Source: Microbacterium sp. Clip185 (GTDB taxonomy: Bacteria > Actinomycetota > Actinomycetes > Actinomycetales > Microbacteriaceae). Taken from it: DNA of 64,000 bases. Of the stretch, positions 34,028-42,549 are shown one piece after another. The notes beneath the pieces are model-generated. The model saw only the letters and a program-made list of their open reading frames with translations, was not told the DNA's origin and searched no databases. Made by a program: the position numbers and the translations under genes. The DNA lies in the NCBI RefSeq assembly GCF_028743715.1, contig NZ_CP117996.1, forward strand, positions 1,302,001 through 1,366,000, written 5' to 3'. Numbering within the stretch: position 1 is the stretch's first letter; each line of letters starts with the position of its first letter.

Positions 34028-35860
34028 CTACTTCTTGTCGTCGTCCGTCTCGGGCTTCTCAGCGCCCTCGAGGAACTTCGGCGCGGGGATCTCGACCTCT
34101 GCCTTGTCGTGCAGGGCGACGGTCGGGCGTCCTTCGGCGGCGGCGCGCTGTGCGGCACCTTCGAGCTCGGCCGTCTCCTCGGCGTCGATGTGGTCGATCT
34201 CGTGGTGCTGGTGCGCGAGCGCGGCATCCACCTCAGCCTGCGTGACGGGGGTGAGGCGATCCTCGAAGAACCACCGGGAGAGCGATGCGCGCATGTTCTG
34301 GTGCCAGGGGATGCGACCCTGAGCGTTGGGACGCACGACCAGCGGTTCGTTGACCTCGAAGTCGACCAGCTTCCAGCGCTCGTACTCGTCGACGGGCTGG
34401 TGCACCTCGATGTACTCGCCGCCGGGCAGGCGCACGATGCGACCCGACTCGTAGCCGTGCAACGCGATCTCACGATCCTTCTTCTGCAGCGCGATGCACA
34501 GGCGCTTCGTGACGAAGTAGGCGATGACCGGGCCGACGATGAGCAGAGCCTGCAGCGTGTGGATCACGCCCTCCATCGTCAGGTGGAAGTGGGTCGCGAT
34601 GATGTCCGACGAAGCGGCTGCCCACAGCACGGCGTAGAACGTGACTCCCGCGGCACCGATGGCGGTACGGGTCGGCGCGTTGCGCGGACGCTGCGCGATG
34701 TGGTGCTCGCGCTGGTCGCCTGTGATCCATGCCTCGATGAACGGGTAGATCAGAACGAGGACGATGAACAGGCCCAGGATGCCCAGCGGCAGGAGGATGT
34801 TCCACGACCACGTGCGGTCGAGGAAGACGAACTCCAGGTGCGGGGGCACAAGGCGCAGTGCGCCGTCGGCGAAGCCGATGTACCAGTCGGGCTGCGTACC
34901 GGCCGACACGGGGGAGGGGTCGTACGGACCGTAGTTCCAGATCGGGTTGATCGTGAACAGAGAGGCGATCAGGACGATCACACCGAAGGTGAGGAAGAAG
35001 AAGCCACCCATCTTCGACGCGTACACGGGGACCATCGGGTAGCCCACCACGTTGCTGTTCGTCCGGGCGGGGCCGGCGAACTGGGTGTGCTTGTTGATGA
35101 TCATCAGTACGAGGTGCAGCGCCAGCAGGGCGATCAAGATCGCCGGGAGCAGCAGGATGTGCAGCGTGTAGAGACGGCCGACGATGTCGGTGCCGGGGAA
35201 CTCGCCGCCGAAGAGCAGGAACGAGATCCACGTGCCGACGACGGGGATGCCCTTGACCATGCCGTCGATGATGCGCAGACCGTTACCGGAGAGCAGGTCG
35301 TCGGGGAGCGAGTAGCCGGTGAAGCCCTCTGCCATCGCGAGGATGAAGAGGATGAAACCGATGACCCAGTTGAGCTCGCGGGGCTTGCGGAACGCGCCGG
35401 TGAAGAACACGCGCAGCATGTGCACGCCGATACCGGCGACGAACACGAGCGCCGCCCAGTGGTGGATCTGACGCACCAGCAGGCCGCCGCGCACATCGAA
35501 CGAGATGTGCAGCGCGGACTCGAGCGCCGCGGACATCGCGATGCCGCGCATCGGCTCGTAGGCGCCGTCGTAGTGCGTCTCGACCATGGAGGCCTGGAAG
35601 AAGAACGTCAGGAACGTGCCGGACAGCAGCACGACGACGAAGCTCCACAGCGCGATCTCGCCGAGCATGAACGACCAGTGGTCGGGGAAGATCTTGCGAC
35701 CGAGCTCCTTGACGAGGCCGGAGAGGCTCGTGCGCTCGTCCAGGTAGTTCGCGGCGGCACCGACGAAGCGGCCGCCGAGGGGCTTGCTGCGCTCAGAGGA
35801 GCTCGCAGGCATCGCGGGTTCCGTCGTGACGTTCTCCGTGGGGTGGGTTGCGGTGCTCAA
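34028..35860 (-). CDS. qcrB: Cytochrome bc1 complex cytochrome b subunit
   Basis: Quinol-oxidising di-haem cytochrome b, 610 aa, much longer than mitochondrial cytochrome b because of a C-terminal extension typical of actinobacteria. A hydrophilic N-terminus (about 60 residues) precedes the haem-ligand helices (RQIHHWAALVFVAGIGVHMLR quoted as RQIHHWAALVFV), the GYSLPDDLLSGNGLR segment, and a further set of helices. The last 150 residues are hydrophilic with many His/Glu. The ATG overlaps the qcrA stop (ATGA). Confidence 0.96.
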   Translation of the reverse strand: MSTATHPTENVTTEPAMPASSSERSKPLGGRFVGAAANYLDERTSLSGLVKELGRKIFPDHWSFMLGEIALWSFVVVLLSGTFLTFFFQASMVETHYDGAYEPMRGIAMSAALESALHISFDVRGGLLVRQIHHWAALVFVAGIGVHMLRVFFTGAFRKPRELNWVIGFILFILAMAEGFTGYSLPDDLLSGNGLRIIDGMVKGIPVVGTWISFLLFGGEFPGTDIVGRLYTLHILLLPAILIALLALHLVLMIINKHTQFAGPARTNSNVVGYPMVPVYASKMGGFFFLTFGVIVLIASLFTINPIWNYGPYDPSPVSAGTQPDWYIGFADGALRLVPPHLEFVFLDRTWSWNILLPLGILGLFIVLVLIYPFIEAWITGDQREHHIAQRPRNAPTRTAIGAAGVTFYAVLWAAASSDIIATHFHLTMEGVIHTLQALLIVGPVIAYFVTKRLCIALQKKDREIALHGYESGRIVRLPGGEYIEVHQPVDEYERWKLVDFEVNEPLVVRPNAQGRIPWHQNMRASLSRWFFEDRLTPVTQAEVDAALAHQHHEIDHIDAEETAELEGAAQRAAAEGRPTVALHDKAEVEIPAPKFLEGAEKPETDDDKK

Positions 35861-36936
35861 TGGCGCTCCCAGAAGCTCGGACCGACGGGCTCGGTGAAGT
35901 CACTGCGGGCGATGAGGTAGCCCTCGTCGTCGACCGCGATGGGCAACTGTGGCAGCGGACGCGCGGCCGGGCCGAGGATGACCTTGGCGCCGTCGGAGAC
36001 GTCGAACTGCGACTGGTGGCAGGGGCAGAGGAGGTGGTGCGTCTGCTGCTCGTAGAGCGCCACCGGGCATCCGACGTGGGTGCAGACCTTGGAGTAGGCG
36101 ACGATGCCGTCGTACGACCAGTCCTTGCGGTCCTCGGCCTCGATCAGCACGTCCTGCGGCATGCGCATGAGCAGCACGATCGCCTTGGCCTTCTCCTCGA
36201 GGTAGCCGTCGTGGTGGCTGAGGGAGGCGAGCTCTTCGGGGATCACGTGGAACGCGGAGCCGAGCGTGACATCCGACGCCTTGATCGGACGACCGCTGGG
36301 GTCGTGCGCGAGGCGCATGCCCTTCTTCCACATCGTGTTGCTGAGCAGGTGCACCGGGTCGCCCGCGTAGGGGTTCTCCGGGCTCGACTCGGGTGCGAGC
36401 CCGCGGAAGAGGACGACGCCGGGCACGACCGAGGCGACGAGAGCGGCGAACAGCGAGTTGCGGATCATCGCGCGGCGCCCGAATCCGGACTCCTCGTTGG
36501 CGACCGTCAACGCCTCCACGACCGCCTCGCGGGTGGTGTCGCGCCCACGAGTCGCGTGACGCGGCTCGATGAACTCCTTGTCGGACATGATCGCCTTCGA
36601 CCAGTGGATCGCGCCCACGCCGATGGCCAGCAGCGCGAAGGCGATGCCGAGTCCGATGAAGAGGTTGTTGTCGCGGATGGCCGCGATGGAGCCGCTCTCG
36701 ATGGGGAAGACCATGTAGGCGACGACAGCCCACACGGATGCCGCCACCGACAGGTAGAACAGCGTGTACACGGTGCGGACGGCGCGCTTCATCGCGGCGG
36801 GGTCCTTATCGGTCACGCGCTCGCGGTGGGGCGGCAGACCGGGGTTCTTCACCGGGTCGGACACCGTCACGGCGAGCCCGCTGGAGGGCTTCCAGGAAGC
36901 CCTCTCGTGCTCGAGCGCGTCGTCCTCGTGTGCCAT
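35857..36936 (-). CDS. qcrA: Cytochrome bc1 complex Rieske iron-sulfur subunit
   Basis: Rieske [2Fe-2S] protein, 359 aa, with three N-terminal membrane helices, as in other actinobacterial QcrA. Cluster ligands are C285 and H287 in CTHVGCP, and C304 and H307 in CPCHQSQFD; C290 and C306 would form the stabilising disulfide. It lies between qcrC (37-bp gap) and qcrB (4-bp overlap). Confidence 0.96.
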   Translation of the reverse strand: MAHEDDALEHERASWKPSSGLAVTVSDPVKNPGLPPHRERVTDKDPAAMKRAVRTVYTLFYLSVAASVWAVVAYMVFPIESGSIAAIRDNNLFIGLGIAFALLAIGVGAIHWSKAIMSDKEFIEPRHATRGRDTTREAVVEALTVANEESGFGRRAMIRNSLFAALVASVVPGVVLFRGLAPESSPENPYAGDPVHLLSNTMWKKGMRLAHDPSGRPIKASDVTLGSAFHVIPEELASLSHHDGYLEEKAKAIVLLMRMPQDVLIEAEDRKDWSYDGIVAYSKVCTHVGCPVALYEQQTHHLLCPCHQSQFDVSDGAKVILGPAARPLPQLPIAVDDEGYLIARSDFTEPVGPSFWERH

Positions 36937-36973
36937 GGTGCTCCTCGTACGTTCCGTCAGTTCGTCAAAAAGA

Positions 36974-37777
36974 TCAGTTGGACTTCGCGGTGATCCACAC
37001 CGTGATGGCGATCAGCGTGCCGATGCCGAAGATCCAGATGAACAGGCCCTCCGAGACGGGGCCGAGAGAGCCGAGCGAGAAGCCACCGGGGGATTCGGTC
37101 TTCTGCATGTACAGCAGTGCCGAGATGATGTCGCGCTTGTCCTCGGGGGTGAGGTTCATGTCGTTGAACACCGGCATGTTCTGCGGGCCGGTCACCATCG
37201 CCGCGTACATGTTCAGCGCGCTGGTCGTGTGCAGGTCGGGGGCGTACTTGCCCTCCGTGAGCGCACCACCGGCGCCGGCCACGTTGTGGCACATGGCGCA
37301 GTTGATGCGGAAGAGCTCTGCTCCTGCGGAGACGTCGCCTTCGCCGTCGAGAACCTCCGAGGACGGGTAGGTCGGGCCGGGCGCGATCGACTGGACGAAC
37401 TTGGCGATCGCCTCGGTCTGCTCGTCGGTGAACTGCACCGGCTTCTGCGGGGCCTGCGGCGCCTGCGCCTGCAGGGGCATGCGACCGGTCGAGACCTGGA
37501 AGTGCACGGACAGCTCGCCGACGCCGTAGAGCGACGGGCCGTTCTGCGTGCCCTGAAGGTCCATGCCGTGGCAGGTGGCGCAGTTCGCCTGGAACAGCTT
37601 CTTGCCGTCTTCGACGGTGAGCTGGGACGCGGCGGTCTGCGTCTCGGTGGTCGCCGCCATCGCGGCGGATGCTCCGGCGTAGATGCCGCCGGTCATCAGC
37701 AGGCCGATGCCGATCAGGGCTGCTGCGGCCAGGGGGCTTCGACGACCGGAGGTGCGCCGCTTCTTCTCACGTGCCAT
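36974..37777 (-). CDS. qcrC: Cytochrome bc1 complex di-haem cytochrome c subunit
   Basis: Di-haem cytochrome cc that passes electrons directly to the aa3 oxidase, so no soluble cytochrome c is needed. It is 267 aa. A basic N-terminus and signal/anchor helix (about residues 15-42) precede two CxxCH haem sites, CATCH in the first half and CAMCH in the second, with NMPVFND as a Met-ligand region. A C-terminal membrane helix (about 240-262) anchors it. Confidence 0.96.
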   Translation of the reverse strand: MAREKKRRTSGRRSPLAAAALIGIGLLMTGGIYAGASAAMAATTETQTAASQLTVEDGKKLFQANCATCHGMDLQGTQNGPSLYGVGELSVHFQVSTGRMPLQAQAPQAPQKPVQFTDEQTEAIAKFVQSIAPGPTYPSSEVLDGEGDVSAGAELFRINCAMCHNVAGAGGALTEGKYAPDLHTTSALNMYAAMVTGPQNMPVFNDMNLTPEDKRDIISALLYMQKTESPGGFSLGSLGPVSEGLFIWIFGIGTLIAITVWITAKSN

Positions 37778-37796
37778 GGTGCTGGGCTCCGGCTTC

Positions 37797-38438
37797 TTAT
37801 TTCAGGAAGTAGATGACGAGGAACAGGGCGATCCAGACCACGTCGACGAAGTGCCAGTAGTAGGACACGACGATCGAGGTGGTCATCTCCTTGCGCCCGA
37901 AGTTCTTGACCGCGTAGGCGCGGCCGATGACGAGCAGGAACGCGACGAGGCCGCCGGTGACGTGCAGAGCGTGGAAGCCTGTCGTCAGGTAGAAGGCGGA
38001 TGCGTAGGCGTTGGCCGTGATCGGCATGCCCTCGGTGACGAGCTGCGCGTACTCCCACACCTGACCGGAGACGAAGACGGCTCCCATGAAGAAGGTGAGG
38101 AAGAACCACTCGACCATGCCCCAGCGGCGCAGGTTCCAGAACGAGCCGGTGCGGTAGGGCTGGAAGCGCTCGGCGGCGAAGACGCCGAACTGGCAAGCGA
38201 AGCTGGACAGGACCAGGACCAGGGTGTTGACGGCTGCGAACGGAACGTTCAGCAGCTCGGTCTCCTGGGCCCACAGGTCGGGCGAGGTGCTGCGGAGGGT
38301 GAAGTAGATCGCGAACAGGCCCGCGAAGAACATCACCTCGCTGCCGAGCCAGACGATTGTCCCCACGGCGACCGGATCTGGCCGTTTGACCGAACGGAGG
38401 GCCTGGTTATATGTCGCTGGCGTCGTCACGCTCACCAT
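37797..38438 (-). CDS. ctaE: Cytochrome c oxidase subunit III
   Basis: Third core subunit of the aa3 oxidase, 213 aa, five membrane helices, with [20 protein letters not shown] and [15 protein letters not shown] motifs. It heads the minus-strand operon ctaE-qcrC-qcrA-qcrB, ensuring balanced bc1 and oxidase. The start is uncertain: ATG 38438 opens [12 protein letters not shown], while GTG 38429 (VTTPATYNQ) lies 7 nt after a CATAAT hexamer that overlaps the ATG. Confidence 0.94.
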   Translation of the reverse strand: MVSVTTPATYNQALRSVKRPDPVAVGTIVWLGSEVMFFAGLFAIYFTLRSTSPDLWAQETELLNVPFAAVNTLVLVLSSFACQFGVFAAERFQPYRTGSFWNLRRWGMVEWFFLTFFMGAVFVSGQVWEYAQLVTEGMPITANAYASAFYLTTGFHALHVTGGLVAFLLVIGRAYAVKNFGRKEMTTSIVVSYYWHFVDVVWIALFLVIYFLK

Positions 38439-38448
38439 TATGACCGAT

Positions 38449-38514
38449 ATTCACGGCCGACTCTTGCACCTCGCGCCCCCGAACGGACCTTGTCGCAGCT
38501 TAGGGCGACCTAAG
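38449..38514. promoter_or_regulatory. ctaE-trpD divergent control region with two unexplained motifs
   Basis: The 177-bp gap between ctaE and trpD holds the 14-mer ATTCACGGCCGACT (38449-38462), shared with the wag31 upstream region, and a perfect 6-4-6 palindrome CTTAGGGCGACCTAAG (38499-38514). Both lie within about 75 bp of the ctaE start. Confidence 0.4.
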
Positions 38515-38601
38515 AGAATCGGGCGAGCGGGCCGTGAAGACGCTCGGTATCCGGTGATCGCGCGCCGGAGGCCATTGCCGTCGCGGGACGGGCGCGCTCG
38601 G

Positions 38602-38607
38602 TAGGAT
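38602..38607 (+). promoter_or_regulatory. Candidate -10 TAGGAT, trpD
   Basis: TAGGAT lies 8 nt before the trpD ATG; no SD is seen. Confidence 0.45.
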
Positions 38608-38615
38608 CGGGAACC

Positions 38616-39680
38616 ATGTTCCCCGCGCGCACCTGGTCCGACATCCTGACGGAATTGCTCGGGGGTGCCGACCTCAGCGTGTCGGACGCGACATGGGCGA
38701 TGCAGCAGATCATGGCGGGCGAGGCGACGCCGTCCCAGCTGGCCGGATTCCTCATCGCGCTGCGGGCCAAGGGCGAGACGGTGGACGAGATCGTGGGCTT
38801 CCGTGACGCGATCCTCGCGGCGGCCTTGCCGCTGCCCGTGCCCGCCGATGTGCTCGACATCGTGGGGACCGGCGGCGACCGCTTCGGGACGGTGAACATC
38901 TCCTCGACGGCGGCCATCGTCGCCGCATCCACGGGTGTGCCGGTCGTCAAGCACGGCAACAAGGCGGCCAGCTCCTCCTCGGGTTCCTCCGATGTGCTGC
39001 GTGAGCTCGGCATCGATCTGACCCTCAGCCCGGATGCGGTCGCGGCGACGCTCGAGCGCGCCGGCATCACCTTCGCCTTCGCGGCGGCGTTCCATCCGGG
39101 ATTCCGACATGCCGGCCCCACGCGCGCCGAGCTCGGCGTCCCCACGGTCTTCAACTTCCTGGGGCCGCTGTGCAACCCCGCGCGCGCCGAGGCGAACGCC
39201 GTGGGCGTCGCGCATCTGGACCGCGTGCCGCTGATCACGGGGGTGTTCCGCACCCGCGGTGCGACCGCGCTCGTGTTCCGCGGTGACGACGGGCTGGACG
39301 AGCTGACCACGACCGGACACAGCCGGATCTGGGAGATCTCCCGCGGAGACGTGCACGAGCACGACCTGGATCCGCGGGACCTCGGCATCCCTCTCGCCGA
39401 CATCTCCGAGCTCATCGGCGGCTCGCCCGCCCACAACGCCGAGGTCGTGCGGCGGGTGCTCGCCGGCGAGGCCGGTCCGGTGCGAGACATCGTGCTGCTC
39501 AACACGGCGGCCGGTCTCGTCTCGTACCGGCTGTCGCAGGATGCGGCCCAGGTGCAGCGCCCGATCCTCGAGCGCCTCGCCGAGGCGAAGGAAGAGGCTG
39601 CGGCAGCGATCGACAGCGGTGCGGCCGAGCGCACGCTCGCCACCTGGGCGGCGACGACGCAGGAGCTCGCGGCGGGCTGA
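38616..39680 (+). CDS. trpD: Anthranilate phosphoribosyltransferase
   Basis: Transfers phosphoribose to anthranilate in tryptophan synthesis. It is 354 aa. Visible are the PRPP loop GTGGDRFGTVNIS, KHGNKAASSSSGSSDVLRELG quoted as KHGNKAASSSSGSSD, and FHPGFRHAGPTRAELG. It is isolated from other trp genes and sits next to ctaE, an arrangement seen in related actinobacteria. It appears to be a single-gene leaderless unit. Confidence 0.96.
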   Translation: MFPARTWSDILTELLGGADLSVSDATWAMQQIMAGEATPSQLAGFLIALRAKGETVDEIVGFRDAILAAALPLPVPADVLDIVGTGGDRFGTVNISSTAAIVAASTGVPVVKHGNKAASSSSGSSDVLRELGIDLTLSPDAVAATLERAGITFAFAAAFHPGFRHAGPTRAELGVPTVFNFLGPLCNPARAEANAVGVAHLDRVPLITGVFRTRGATALVFRGDDGLDELTTTGHSRIWEISRGDVHEHDLDPRDLGIPLADISELIGGSPAHNAEVVRRVLAGEAGPVRDIVLLNTAAGLVSYRLSQDAAQVQRPILERLAEAKEEAAAAIDSGAAERTLATWAATTQELAAG

Positions 39681-39777
39681 ACGACCGGGCCGATATTCAC
39701 GGCGCCCTGCCTTTCGGCCGCTCACAGCGGACCCGTAGGTTCGAAGCACCACCGTTCGAACCCACCGAGGAGCAAAG

Positions 39778-40266
39778 ATGTCCACCCCCGCCACCGCCGA
39801 CACCATCGAGGCACCCGCCAAGAAGGTCGGCTTCGTCAAGATCGCCGCAGTCCTGGGAATCCTGGGCGGCGTCGCCCTCATCGTCGTGGGCATCGCCGTC
39901 TGGGTCATGGTCTCGTCGCAGCTGCGCGCCGAGAACATCGTCGTCCCCGATGACGCGATGGCCTTCCAGGGGCAGGTCGTCGACGGCCCCTTCACCGCCT
40001 ACGTGCAGGCCGACATCATCCAGCACCACGCCCTCGAGGCCTCGAACGGTGCCACCTACGCCGAACTCGACCGCGACGACCCGGTGCGCGCCACGATGAT
40101 GAACGCGTCGTTCCTGCGCGCCTCACTGTTCACCTCGGTCGTTTCCTTCGGCGTCGCCGCGTTCGCGATGGGCATCGGCGTGCTGTCGATCCTGTTCGGC
40201 TCGGCCATCTACCGGCTCGCCGCGGTTCCGGTCGTCGTTCGCCGCGCGAACGTCTCCGGCGCCTGA
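39778..40266 (+). CDS. Small two-helix membrane protein of unknown function
   Basis: A 162-aa protein with membrane helices near residues 21-45 and 115-138 flanking a roughly 65-residue extracytoplasmic loop containing PDDAMAFQGQVVDGPFTAYVQ. It resembles a common actinobacterial family often mislabelled LigA or ring-opening dioxygenase; I see nothing enzymatic. ATG 39778 has SD GAGGAG. A -10-like TAGGTT is at 39736-39741, and the partial shared element CCGATATTCACGGC is at 39690-39703. Confidence 0.82.
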   Translation: MSTPATADTIEAPAKKVGFVKIAAVLGILGGVALIVVGIAVWVMVSSQLRAENIVVPDDAMAFQGQVVDGPFTAYVQADIIQHHALEASNGATYAELDRDDPVRATMMNASFLRASLFTSVVSFGVAAFAMGIGVLSILFGSAIYRLAAVPVVVRRANVSGA

Positions 40267-40272
40267 TCCGGT

Positions 40273-40305
40273 CGCGGGTCGGCGTGACGCCCGATCCGAC
40301 CCGCG
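40273..40305 (+). terminator. Hairpin after small membrane protein gene
   Basis: A perfect 10-bp GC stem (40273-40282 with 40296-40305) lies 7 bp after the stop and 5 bp before the -10-like hexamer of the next gene. Confidence 0.5.
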
Positions 40306-40309
40306 TTCA

Positions 40310-40315
40310 TAGACT
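40310..40315 (+). promoter_or_regulatory. Candidate leaderless -10 TAGACT, MFS gene
   Basis: TAGACT lies exactly 6 nt before ATG 40322 and supports that start. Confidence 0.5.
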
Positions 40316-40321
40316 GGACGG

Positions 40322-41623
40322 ATGAGCCCGCCCGCCCCGCCCCATGCTGGGGGTGCGGGGCGGGCATTTCCTTTCCTCGTCGTCATCGGGCTGCTCGTCG
40401 CCGCGTTGAGCCTGCGTGGCCCGATCGTCGCTCCGACGCCGGTGATCCGCCAGATCGAGGACGATCTCGGGATCGGTGCGGCATCCGCCGGGCTGCTGAC
40501 CACCGCGCCGGTGCTCATGTTCGCGCTTCTCACCCCGATCGCCGCTCTGGTGATCCGTCGGGCCGGTGCCGAGCTGGCGCTGCTCGTGACGTTGACCGGC
40601 GTCCTCCTCGGAACTGCGATCCGCGCGCTTCCCGGTTATCCCGCATTGCTGACGGGAATGATCGTCATCGGTGCGGCGATCACGATCGGGAACGTCGTGA
40701 TCCCCGTCGTCATCCGCCGCGACGTGCCCCCGGATCGCGTCGCGTTCGTCACGGCTTCCTACACCGCGACCCTCAACGCGGGTTCACTGGCGACGTCGCT
40801 GCTGACGGCCCCCATCGCCGAGGTCGTGGGCTGGAACCTCGCTCTGGTGGTCTGGTCCGTGCTGACGCTGGCCGGCGTCGCTGTGTGGAGCGTCCACCTC
40901 GCGCGGGAGCGCCGGCGTGGCGCGCTGTGGGGCGAACGCTTCTCCGGCGCACCCTCGGCCGCATCCGCCGGGGTGAGCTCCGTCGACGACGTCGCAGCGC
41001 TGACGGGGCCGCTCCCCGTCGTCTCCACCAGGGGCGGCGTCTTCCGGCGGCCGGTGGTGTGGCTGCTGCTGGGCGCCTTCTCGCTCCAGGTCACCATCTA
41101 CTACGCACTCTCGACGTGGCTGCCCTCGATCGGTGCCGACGAGCTGGGGCTCGACCGATCCGGTGCGGGCGCGCTCGCCTCCATCTTCCAGGGGGTGGCG
41201 ATCGCCGGGTCCTTCCTCGTGCCGGTCCTCGCCCGCTACACCCCGCGCATCGTCGTCCCGCTGACCATCAGCGCGTGCTGGCTGACGCTGACCGTGGGCA
41301 TGCTGTGCGCTCCCGAGCTCATGTGGGTGTGGCTGTCCTTCGGAGCTCTCGCGCACGCGGGTGGGTTCGTCGCGATCTTCTCCGCCGTCGTCACCGTGGC
41401 CCGCACGGATGCGGAGGCGACCACGATCTCCGCCCTCGTGCAGGGCGGCGGCTACGGCATCGGGGCCTTCGGGGCCCCGATCGCGGGTGCCCTGCACGAG
41501 GCGACCGGCGGCTGGCAGGGGCCCCTGGTTCTCATGCTGGCCGTCGCGGTCGGTTATGCGGTCGCGATCCTTGCGGCGATGGCCTTCGTGGCGCGCGCGA
41601 ACGCGGTGCCCAGACCCCACTGA
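40322..41623 (+). CDS. MFS transporter, CynX/NimT-like
   Basis: A 433-aa major facilitator with twelve predicted helices. The opening LRGPIVAPTPVIRQIEDDLG and GLLTTAPVLMFALLTPIAA resemble the CynX/NimT group (cyanate or 2-nitroimidazole transporters), but the substrate is not predictable. The first codons contain a GC-rich hairpin (40330-40365) with a pyrimidine/T-rich tail, unusual inside a coding region. Its 3' end overlaps the convergent exonuclease gene by 70 bp. Confidence 0.9.
   Translation: MSPPAPPHAGGAGRAFPFLVVIGLLVAALSLRGPIVAPTPVIRQIEDDLGIGAASAGLLTTAPVLMFALLTPIAALVIRRAGAELALLVTLTGVLLGTAIRALPGYPALLTGMIVIGAAITIGNVVIPVVIRRDVPPDRVAFVTASYTATLNAGSLATSLLTAPIAEVVGWNLALVVWSVLTLAGVAVWSVHLARERRRGALWGERFSGAPSAASAGVSSVDDVAALTGPLPVVSTRGGVFRRPVVWLLLGAFSLQVTIYYALSTWLPSIGADELGLDRSGAGALASIFQGVAIAGSFLVPVLARYTPRIVVPLTISACWLTLTVGMLCAPELMWVWLSFGALAHAGGFVAIFSAVVTVARTDAEATTISALVQGGGYGIGAFGAPIAGALHEATGGWQGPLVLMLAVAVGYAVAILAAMAFVARANAVPRPH
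40330..40365 (+). promoter_or_regulatory. Terminator-like hairpin within first codons of MFS gene
   Basis: A perfect 11-bp stem (40330-40340 with 40355-40365), extendable through the loop by a CCC-GGG pairing, is followed by ATTTCCTTTCCTC. It falls at codons 3-15, so it could attenuate transcription or block translation of a leaderless mRNA. Confidence 0.4.
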
Positions 41624-42474
41624 TCGGCGAAGGCCGCCGCATCGGGGGAGACCTCCCGGAGGGTCGCGTCGAACGTCGCCAGCTCGAGGTCTCGCACCAC
41701 GCGGACCACCGTGGGGGCGACGGTCAAGTAGTCGGCGCCGGCCGCGATCTTCGCGCGCACCCCGGCGCTCATTCCTTCTCCTGCCGTCGCCGCGGCGATG
41801 ATTCCGGCGAGGTCGCCGTGGGCGGTCAGCAGGGTGGCTGCCGTCTTCTCGCCGATGCCCGCCACTCCGGGAAGCCCGTCGGATGCGTCGCCGCGGAGCA
41901 CGGCGAAGTCGGCGTACTGCTGCGGTGCGACGCCATACTTGGCGCGCACGACATCATCCGTGACGATCTCGAGGTTGCTCATGCCGCGGGCCGTGTAGAT
42001 CACACGCACCCCGGCCGCGTCGTCGACGAGCTGGAAGAGGTCGCGGTCACCGGTGACGATGTCGACGGGCATCCCCGCATCCGTTGCCAGGGTGCCGATG
42101 ACGTCGTCCGCCTCGTGCGCGGCGGCACCCACGATCGGGATCCCCAACCGGTCGAGCGACTCGCGGATCAGCGGGATCTGCGCCTCCAGCGGGTCGGGCA
42201 CCTCCTCGACATCCGGGCCCGCCTCCACCTCGGCGACCACACGATGGGTCTTGTAGCTCGGGATGAGCTGCACGCGCCAGTCAGGGCGCCAATCGTCGTC
42301 CCAGCACGCGACGAGGTGGGTCGGCTCGTAGGTGCTGACGAGTTTGGCGATGATGTCGAGCAACCCACGGACGGCGTTGATCGGCTGCCCGTTCGGAGCC
42401 TTCACCGAGTCGGGCACGCCGTAGAAGGCGCGGAAGTACAGCGACGCGGTGTCGAGGAGCATGAGGCGGGACAC
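41554..42474 (-). CDS. 5'-3' exonuclease / flap endonuclease
   Basis: Stand-alone 5'-nuclease homologous to the N-terminal domain of PolA, 306 aa. Metal-binding acidic residues lie in MLLDTASLYFRAFYG, EADDVIGTLA, VTGDRDLFQLVDD and RGDASDGLPGV, and the helix-3-turn-helix DNA-binding motif is GVAGIGEKTA. Mycobacterial FenA is of this type and supports Okazaki fragment and repair processing. GTG 42474 has CAGGAT 6 nt upstream. It overlaps the convergent MFS gene by 70 bp. Confidence 0.92.
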   Translation of the reverse strand: MSRLMLLDTASLYFRAFYGVPDSVKAPNGQPINAVRGLLDIIAKLVSTYEPTHLVACWDDDWRPDWRVQLIPSYKTHRVVAEVEAGPDVEEVPDPLEAQIPLIRESLDRLGIPIVGAAAHEADDVIGTLATDAGMPVDIVTGDRDLFQLVDDAAGVRVIYTARGMSNLEIVTDDVVRAKYGVAPQQYADFAVLRGDASDGLPGVAGIGEKTAATLLTAHGDLAGIIAAATAGEGMSAGVRAKIAAGADYLTVAPTVVRVVRDLELATFDATLREVSPDAAAFADQWGLGTAFARATKAIAARIATA

Positions 42475-42549
42475 GGGCTCATCCTGCCACGCGCGTCGGC
42501 ATTCTCGAGCGCCCCTGACACGGGAGGCGGACGTGGGCACACTGGGACG

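Noticed and set aside
34109..35920. Plus-strand open frame opposite qcrB
   Set aside because: Shadow of qcrB; no recognisable motif and no initiation signals.
38499..38514. IdeR/DtxR iron box
   Set aside because: Half-sites resemble TTAGG/CCTAA but the gap is 4 bp, not that of the 19-bp box; kept only as an unexplained palindrome.
40885..42549. Apparent long N-terminal extension of the PHP protein
   Set aside because: Runs antisense to the 5'-3' exonuclease and through the MFS gene in another frame; PHP homology begins just after ATG 42550.
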